A DNA stretch of 19,342 bases, from contig DILC01000002.1 in assembly GCA_002424865.1 (NCBI GenBank), forward strand, positions 1 to 19,342. Direction: 5' to 3'. A program made the translations under genes and the position numbers. This document shows positions 14,787 through 19,342 of this stretch, one piece after another. The stretch comes from Rhodocyclaceae bacterium UBA5602. GTDB lineage: Bacteria; Pseudomonadota; Gammaproteobacteria; Burkholderiales; Rhodocyclaceae. How positions within the stretch are numbered: position 1 is the stretch's first letter; every line of letters begins with the position of its first letter. The notes under the pieces are model-generated. The model saw nothing but the letters and a program-made list of their open reading frames with translations, was not told the origin of the DNA and made no database searches.

Positions 14787-15559
14787 TGTGCCGCGTCCTG
14801 TGGCGGCCGGTAGATCACGCGCTTGCCCGCCAGTTTTGCCGCCCAGCCGGGGGGTAGCTCGCGCTGGCTCACCCACAGGATGGCGCTGAATGCCGCAGGG
14901 TCAACTTCTTCCAGCCGCGCAAACTGGTGGAGATTGGCTGGCAAGGGGCCGTTGCGCCCGTTGGCGTGCTTTGCCCACCAGTCGGTGCTGCCGGCCTCCT
15001 GCACCAGGGCGACCGGCTCGTCATTGACCATGGCGGCGCTGGCGCGCACGATTTCGTCGTGGCTGGCATCGAAAGTCCAGCTCAGTTCGCGGCCGAGCAG
15101 GTCAACCGCCAGCGTCTGCCGGGCGTCCGACGCCGTGGTCAACACCGGTGTCGCGTCCAGCGCCGTAGCGAGGCGACCGGCCAGCGCGTTGGCGCCGCCG
15201 AGATGGCCGGACAGCATGGGGATGACGAAACGTCCGGCTTCGTCGATCACGACTATGCCCGGATCCGCTTCCTTGTTATTCAGGTGCGGCGCGATCAGGC
15301 GCACCACGGCGCCGAGCGAGACGATGCAGACAATGCCGTCGAAAGCTGCAAACAGCGCCGGAATCTGGTCGCCGGTTTTCCCGCTATAGCAGGTGGCGGC
15401 ATCGGGTGCGGCGGCTTGGGCTTCGGCGCGGAATTTTTCCGGCGCAAAAAGTCGGCTCTGGGGCAACGCCGCCATGACTTTTCCGGCCAGCGCGATACCG
15501 TGGCGGGTGATGGCGACGACCGCCACGCGGCTGCTGGGGAAGGGCAGGTGCTGTGTCAT
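14783..15559 (-). CDS. cbiG: Cobalt-precorrin-5A hydrolase CbiG, N-terminal and central part
   Basis: A protein of 258 residues from the ATG at 15559. It begins VAVVAITRHGIALAGKVMAAL, then IVCIVSLGAVVRLIAPHL and GIVVIDEAGRFVIPMLSGHL, with the family hallmark SGHLGGANALA followed by PVLTTASDA. These are the N-terminal and central CbiG domains, which act on the delta-lactone of cobalt-precorrin-5A. The C-terminal domain is the next gene, so the two make one split CbiG. ATG 15559 is preferred over the open frame to 15724 because GGAG (15568-15571) precedes it at 8 nt and because it overlaps the cbiL stop by 4 nt. The protein ends near RVIYRPPQDAAQ. One copy of the 12-mer AAAAAGTCGGCT lies at 15446-15457. 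Confidence 0.9.
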   Translation of the reverse strand: MTQHLPFPSSRVAVVAITRHGIALAGKVMAALPQSRLFAPEKFRAEAQAAAPDAATCYSGKTGDQIPALFAAFDGIVCIVSLGAVVRLIAPHLNNKEADPGIVVIDEAGRFVIPMLSGHLGGANALAGRLATALDATPVLTTASDARQTLAVDLLGRELSWTFDASHDEIVRASAAMVNDEPVALVQEAGSTDWWAKHANGRNGPLPANLHQFARLEEVDPAAFSAILWVSQRELPPGWAAKLAGKRVIYRPPQDAAQ

Positions 15560-16350
15560 GCCGGCAGCTCCGCGCGTTTGCGGCAACCGCGCCGCAGTTC
15601 GCCGCGCACCCGTTTGGGGTTTTTCACCAGCATCAGTGAGAGATAGTTCACTTTTTCGCCTTTCAGGCTGAGGATATCGGAGACCACGCGTTCGTCGGGC
15701 GAGCCGACTTTTTCGATGAAGCAACTGGTGGCGAGCAGGCCGCGCCGCTCAAGGAGGTCGAGCACTTCGTCGAGCAGCGGTTTGACCTTGAGCAGGATCA
15801 GCGTATCGAACTCGTCGAGCAGATGGTCGATGAGCGCAACGCCATAGGCGGCGGGAATCACGGCGAAGGTGTCGTCTTCTTCGGCCAGCGTGGTGTTGAT
15901 GCGGGCGGCGGCAGCGGCAAAGGAGCTGACGCCGGGAATGGTTTCCACCTCGACGTCCGGCGCCAGCTCGCGCACCACGCGGGCGAGATGGCCGAAGGTG
16001 GCGAAGGTGGAGGCATCGCCCTCGACCAGAAATACCAGGTCGCGGCCTGCGGCGAGCAGTTCGACGGTGCGGGCGGCGGCGCGGCTCCAGGCCTTGGCGA
16101 GAATCTCCGCGTTGCGCGTCATTGGAAACACCAGCGCTTCGGCGTCAGGCGGCACTGCCAGCCCGCCGCGCACGGCGATGTCCAGCGCGTAAGAGCGTTC
16201 TTCGGCTTTTTTGATCGGATAGAGCCAGCGCGCGCCGGATTGCAGGGCTGCCCAGCCGCGCCGGGTAATCAACTGCGGGTCGCCGGGACCGAGGGAGACG
16301 CCAATCAGGCGGCCGTAGCGCTGGTCAGGGTTGTGGTTTTTGTCAGGCAT
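15556..16350 (-). CDS. cbiL: Precorrin-2 / cobalt-precorrin-2 C20-methyltransferase CbiL/CobI
   Basis: A 264-residue SAM-dependent methyltransferase that methylates C20 of (cobalt-)precorrin-2 to give (cobalt-)precorrin-3. Motifs are GVSLGPGDPQLITRRGWAAL (about 17-36), VFLVEGDASTFATFGHL, VETIPGVSSFAAAAARI (about 137-153) and IEKVGSPDERVV near the C-terminus. The length is normal. The name CbiL is preferred over CobI because CbiD and CbiG nearby imply cobalt is already inserted, but sequence alone does not settle it. The ATG at 16350 overlaps the cobL stop by 8 nt. AGGA lies only 2 nt before it, which is close. The codons for EKVGS carry a copy of the 12-mer. Confidence 0.92.
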   Translation of the reverse strand: MPDKNHNPDQRYGRLIGVSLGPGDPQLITRRGWAALQSGARWLYPIKKAEERSYALDIAVRGGLAVPPDAEALVFPMTRNAEILAKAWSRAAARTVELLAAGRDLVFLVEGDASTFATFGHLARVVRELAPDVEVETIPGVSSFAAAAARINTTLAEEDDTFAVIPAAYGVALIDHLLDEFDTLILLKVKPLLDEVLDLLERRGLLATSCFIEKVGSPDERVVSDILSLKGEKVNYLSLMLVKNPKRVRGELRRGCRKRAELPA

Positions 16351-17662
16351 TTTCCTGGGGCTTTCGGGCAGTGACGATCCAGATCGGGTTTTGCGCCGCC
16401 AGCCGGTGCATGTCGAGAATCGGCTGGCTGCGCGAGGCCTGCAACTGCGTCACTTCCCACGGCGCGCCAGCGGCGGCCAGCGTGGCGGTGGCGGTGGCGA
16501 GGTTTTCAAAGGTGACGAAATTCATCACCAGGCGGCCATCGGGCTTCAGGCGATCGAGGACGAGCGTGATGAGCTGGGCCAGTTCGCCGCCGGAACCGCC
16601 GATGAATACGGCATCCGGATCGGGCCAGGTATCAAGGCCTGCCGGCGCCTTGCCTTCCAGCAAGGTGTAGTTGGTGGCCTTGAGGCGGCGGGCGTTCGTG
16701 CGCGCGTTGGCGGCGTCATCCGGGTTTTTTTCGATGGCCCAGACATGGCCGCGAGAAGCCAGCCGCGAGGCTTCCAGGCCGACCGAGCCGGAACCGGCGC
16801 CGATGTCCCAGACCATGCTGTCACGCTGCAAGCCGAGCTTGGCGAGCGAGACGGCGCGGGCTTCGAGCTTGGTGATCAGGCCCTTTTCAGGTTGCCGCTG
16901 GATGTAATCGGCATCCTCGAAACCGAAGAGCGCGCGGCGTTCCTGGCCACTGTGTTCGGTCCCGCTGCGTTCGATGAGCACGACATTCGGGTCGGGGAAG
17001 CGTTGCGCCGCAGCGGCTGCCAGCGACAGGTCGGCGAACAGGGCTTCATCGGCTTGCGCCAGGCATGCGGCGACCGAGAGGCGGATGTCTGTGTCATAGC
17101 CTGCCGCCAGCAGGGCGCGGGCGATGCGGTCGGGGCCGTTGGCGGGACTGGTGAATGCGGCGATGCGCGGGTGTTCGGCAACCGCACGCACGAGCGGGTA
17201 GAGGCCGTGCGCAGGCGTTGCGCCGGGCGCCCAGGCATCCCACTCGCCTGCATCGGCGCTGTGGCAGGAGGCGATCCGGTAGTCCTGCCAGGGGCGCTTG
17301 AGCCGCGCGAAGGCGAGTTGCAGGGTGGATGGCGCCGGAACAATAGTCACGGCGTCCCTGCCCAGCTTGCCCATGAGGAAGGCGGCGATGCCGTGGCATA
17401 ACGGGTCGCCCGTGGCGAGCACGGCGCTGGATAGTCCCTGCGCGCGGGCGGCTTCGATCCAGCCGGGTACCTTGCCCAGGGCGCCGCCCATGTCATGCAC
17501 CGTGACGCCGTCGCGCAGATGGGGTCGCACCAGCGCCAGCGTGCGGCCAGCACCGATGACGACATCGGCCGCGCCGAGGTGTTCGCGCGCGGCATCGGTC
17601 AGTCCGGCCCAGCCGTCATCGAGTATGCCCAATAGGGTGCAGGGTGGTTGGGGTTCAGGCAA
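16343..17662 (-). CDS. cobL: Bifunctional precorrin-6Y / cobalt-precorrin C5,15-methyltransferase, decarboxylating (CobL, CbiET fusion)
   Basis: A 439-residue fusion. The N-terminal CbiE half (to about 215) is a tetrapyrrole methylase: LLGILDDGWAGL near residue 10, VVIGAGRTLAL, and VLATGDPLCHGIAAFLMGKL. The C-terminal CbiT half has the SAM motif DIGAGSGSVGLEASRL (about 287-302) and AVFIGGSGGEL. The enzyme methylates C5 and C15 and removes the acetate carboxyl at C12. The N-terminal loop usually reads GIGDDG; here it is GILDDG. The start is TTG at 17662, with AAGGAG (17670-17675) at 7-nt spacing. The next in-frame Met would cut into the CbiE domain, and TTG gives an 8-nt overlap with cbiD. The stop overlaps cbiL by 8 nt. 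Confidence 0.93.
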   Translation of the reverse strand: MPEPQPPCTLLGILDDGWAGLTDAAREHLGAADVVIGAGRTLALVRPHLRDGVTVHDMGGALGKVPGWIEAARAQGLSSAVLATGDPLCHGIAAFLMGKLGRDAVTIVPAPSTLQLAFARLKRPWQDYRIASCHSADAGEWDAWAPGATPAHGLYPLVRAVAEHPRIAAFTSPANGPDRIARALLAAGYDTDIRLSVAACLAQADEALFADLSLAAAAAQRFPDPNVVLIERSGTEHSGQERRALFGFEDADYIQRQPEKGLITKLEARAVSLAKLGLQRDSMVWDIGAGSGSVGLEASRLASRGHVWAIEKNPDDAANARTNARRLKATNYTLLEGKAPAGLDTWPDPDAVFIGGSGGELAQLITLVLDRLKPDGRLVMNFVTFENLATATATLAAAGAPWEVTQLQASRSQPILDMHRLAAQNPIWIVTARKPQENA

Positions 17663-18860
17663 GCTCGCTCTCCTTGACGCGGACTATCGGTTGACCTTCA
17701 AAATCGCAGACCAGCACGGTGAGCTGGTAGGGGCCGGGGTAGCAACTGCGCAGGCTCTTGATGGCGCGGATGGCCAGCGCGCGGTGGAAGGGTATGGTGA
17801 GGCCAAGGGTTTGCAGGCGCTCTGCGGCGAAACGCGCGGTTTCGGCATTGCGGATTTCCTCGACCAGATCGGGCGGTGCGCCGACCTCGGCGGCGGAGTC
17901 GGCCAGCAGATTACGGTTGACTTCTTCCTTCCAGGCATGGGTGACGGCGAGACCCTGGCCCATCTTGCTCAGCTTGCCGACCATCGCGCCGACGGTGATG
18001 TGCTGCATGTGCTGCCGGATGGCGGCCTGAAAGGCGGCCTTGACGAAGTCGCCCATTTGCACGAAACAGGATTCGTCGAGTTCGGGCAACTCGCGCATGG
18101 CGAACTTCTCGGTACGGCCGCCGGTGGTGAATACGACATGGGTTTTCCCCTGATTGGCGGCGACATCCACGGCCTGCACCACGCTGGCGCGAAAGGCGGC
18201 GGTGGAATACGGGCGGACGATGCCGGTGGTGCCGAGAATCGATATGCCGCCGAGTATGCCCAGGCGCGAGTTGAGCGTTTTTTTGGCCATTTCCTCGCCG
18301 CCGGGAACGGAAATGGTGACTTCCAGGCTGTCGCCCGCCGCCAGCAGGGCGGTGCCGGTGCGCTCGACATTTTCCGTGATATTGCGGCGCGGTACCGGAT
18401 TGATCGCCGGGCCGCCGACCTCCAGGCCCAGCCCCGGCTTGGTAATTATGCCGACACCGGCGCCGCCTTTGAGGATGACGAGGCCGCCGCCGCGGGGGAT
18501 GCGGCGCACATCTACCGTCAGGTGGGCGCCGTCGGTGGCGTCCGGATCGTCGCCGGCATCCTTGATGCTGACCGCATGGGCGCAGTGGTCATCCACCCGG
18601 CCATCGACGATGGTGAAGTTAACTTCCTGGCCGTTGGGCAGGCGGCAGACCACCTGTTCCGGCACGCTGCCCTGCATCAGTCCCTGGGTGGCGGCTATCG
18701 CGGCGGCGGCGGAATTGGCGCCGGTAGTAAATCCCGTGCGGTTGCCGCGCTGCCGTTTGGCCGTACCCTTGCGGACTTTTTCCGCCGGGGGAGTGCTGGA
18801 GGTTGCGTCCGGAGCTATGTCCGGTGGCGTATTCGTGGGTATGTCGCTGGCGGCGGACAT
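17655..18860 (-). CDS. cbiD: Cobalt-precorrin-5B C1-methyltransferase CbiD
   Basis: A 401-residue enzyme of the cobalt-early pathway that methylates C1 of cobalt-precorrin-5B. It has no counterpart of this family in the classic aerobic route, so it marks the pathway type. Visible are RTGFTTGANSAAAAIAA (about 41-57; many homologues have CAAA where this has NSAA), GGAGVGIITKPGLGLEVGGP, AINPVPRRNI and GISILGTTGIVRPYS. A hydrophilic N-terminal tail of about 38 residues, rich in Pro, Thr, Ala and basic residues, precedes the domain. The ATG at 18860 is 2 nt after the cbiC stop, and the gene overlaps cobL by 8 nt. Confidence 0.95.
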   Translation of the reverse strand: MSAASDIPTNTPPDIAPDATSSTPPAEKVRKGTAKRQRGNRTGFTTGANSAAAAIAATQGLMQGSVPEQVVCRLPNGQEVNFTIVDGRVDDHCAHAVSIKDAGDDPDATDGAHLTVDVRRIPRGGGLVILKGGAGVGIITKPGLGLEVGGPAINPVPRRNITENVERTGTALLAAGDSLEVTISVPGGEEMAKKTLNSRLGILGGISILGTTGIVRPYSTAAFRASVVQAVDVAANQGKTHVVFTTGGRTEKFAMRELPELDESCFVQMGDFVKAAFQAAIRQHMQHITVGAMVGKLSKMGQGLAVTHAWKEEVNRNLLADSAAEVGAPPDLVEEIRNAETARFAAERLQTLGLTIPFHRALAIRAIKSLRSCYPGPYQLTVLVCDFEGQPIVRVKESELA

Positions 18861-18862
18861 GC

Positions 18863-19342
18863 TCAGGCCATATTCCTTTGCCGGCTTTCAGCAAGGCCAA
18901 GCAGGGCGTGGATTGCGGCCACCACCAGGGTGGAGCCGCCCTTGCGGCCGCGTATGGCTATCCACGGCACGGTATCGATCTGCGCCAGCAGGGCCTTGGA
19001 CTCGGCGGCGGAAACAAAGCCGACCGGCATGCCGATGACCAGCGCCGGGCGCAGGTTTTCTTCGCGGATCAGGCGCACGATTTCAATCAGCGCCGTGGGC
19101 GCGTTGCCGATGCCGATGAGGGCATTGTCCAGCAAACCGAGCCGGTGGGCCTTGCGCATGGCCTGCACGGCGCGTGTCGTGGCTTCGGCTTTGGCCTGTG
19201 TGATGACATCGGCATCGGAAATGAACTGGTGCGTGACGAGGCCAAAGTGCGCCAGGCGCGTGGCCGAGAGGCCGACGCAGATCATCTCTACATCCGCAAT
19301 GATGGCGGTGCCGCCCTTGAGGATGGCGGCAAGGCCCGCGTC
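18863..19342 (-). CDS. cbiC: Precorrin-8X / cobalt-precorrin-8 methylmutase CbiC/CobH (5' end outside the window)
   Basis: An open frame continues to the right edge, giving the last 159 residues: it starts DAGLAAILKGGTAIIADVEM and goes on through the internal Met at 19285, so the ATG there is not the start. Diagnostic segments are IADVEMICVGL, IGNAPTALIEIVRLI and VIGMPVGFVSAAESKALL. The enzyme moves the C11 methyl group to C12, forming (cobalt-)cobyrinic acid. The N-terminal quarter, including the catalytic His, lies beyond the edge. It is the first visible gene of the operon and is followed after 2 nt by cbiD. Confidence 0.93.
   Translation of the reverse strand, partial: DAGLAAILKGGTAIIADVEMICVGLSATRLAHFGLVTHQFISDADVITQAKAEATTRAVQAMRKAHRLGLLDNALIGIGNAPTALIEIVRLIREENLRPALVIGMPVGFVSAAESKALLAQIDTVPWIAIRGRKGGSTLVVAAIHALLGLAESRQRNMA

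Noticed and set aside
14787..14876. Longer N-terminus for the cbiG C-part
   Set aside because: The added residues overlap the N-part gene and show no family match; GTG at 14786 with the GTGA overlap is a better start.
15560..15724. Longer N-terminus for the cbiG N-part
   Set aside because: It would overlap cbiL by 169 nt and encodes Arg-rich text unlike CbiG; ATG 15559 has a good ribosome-binding site.
16331..17401. Plus-strand open frame of 356 codons opposite cobL
   Set aside because: It is a shadow of the CbiET gene, with no domain and no ribosome-binding site.

Overview
The window looks like chromosomal DNA of a Gram-negative, moderately GC-rich proteobacterium. A betaproteobacterium (Rhodocyclales or Nitrosomonadales type) is the best guess. 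This rests on the mix of protein families (AAHS-type MFS carrier, DUF748/AsmA-like envelope protein, CigR/RcnB-like protein, BtuF, and a CbiD/CbiG/CobJ/CobL/BluB cobalamin set) and on codon style. No rRNA, tRNA, CRISPR array, phage gene or insertion-sequence transposase was seen.

Right half (10347-19342, minus strand): eleven tightly packed genes of cobalamin (vitamin B12) synthesis, read right to left. They are cbiC (runs off the right edge), cbiD, cobL/cbiET, cbiL/cobI, cbiG N-terminal part, cbiG C-terminal part (CobE-like), cobJ/cbiH, a small [2Fe-2S] ferredoxin, cobO, cobB/cbiA and bluB. Most junctions are 4-8 nt overlaps or 2-nt gaps, so this is one operon whose promoter and any riboswitch lie beyond the right edge. 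CbiD plus CbiG, with no CobG, CobF or CobN, points to the cobalt-early (anaerobic-type) ring route. BluB, which makes the lower ligand, needs oxygen. Not in the window: cbiF/cobM, cbiJ/cobK, a cobalt chelatase, cbiP/cobQ, cbiB/cobD and the cobU/S/T/C assembly genes.

Left half (1-10346): mixed small units. On the minus strand there are an AAHS-type MFS transporter (153-1499); a flavin-dependent LLM oxidoreductase (4719-5729) overlapping by ATGA with a 1004-residue DUF748/AsmA-like protein (1708-4722); a second EamA/DMT transporter (8223-9116); and an exported CigR/RcnB-like protein (9510-10133). On the plus strand an EamA/DMT transporter (6148-7077) overlaps a BtuF-like cobalamin-binding periplasmic protein (7061-8107). 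BtuF links this half to B12 by supplying salvage from outside, although its usual BtuCD partners are absent here.

Features not explained by genes: (i) a dispersed repeat of about 150-190 bp in three good copies (1-147, 1558-1707, 9216-9403) and one degenerate inverted copy (about 6037-6100). Its GC hairpin keeps its pairing while the stem sequence changes. (ii) A 12-base word, AAAAAGTCGGCT, present four times on the two strands, far above chance. (iii) Two 19-bp palindromes with a single central base near gene ends. No wholly new system could be demonstrated. The repeat family, the 12-mer, the ferredoxin inside the operon and the EamA-BtuF pair are the points most worth checking.
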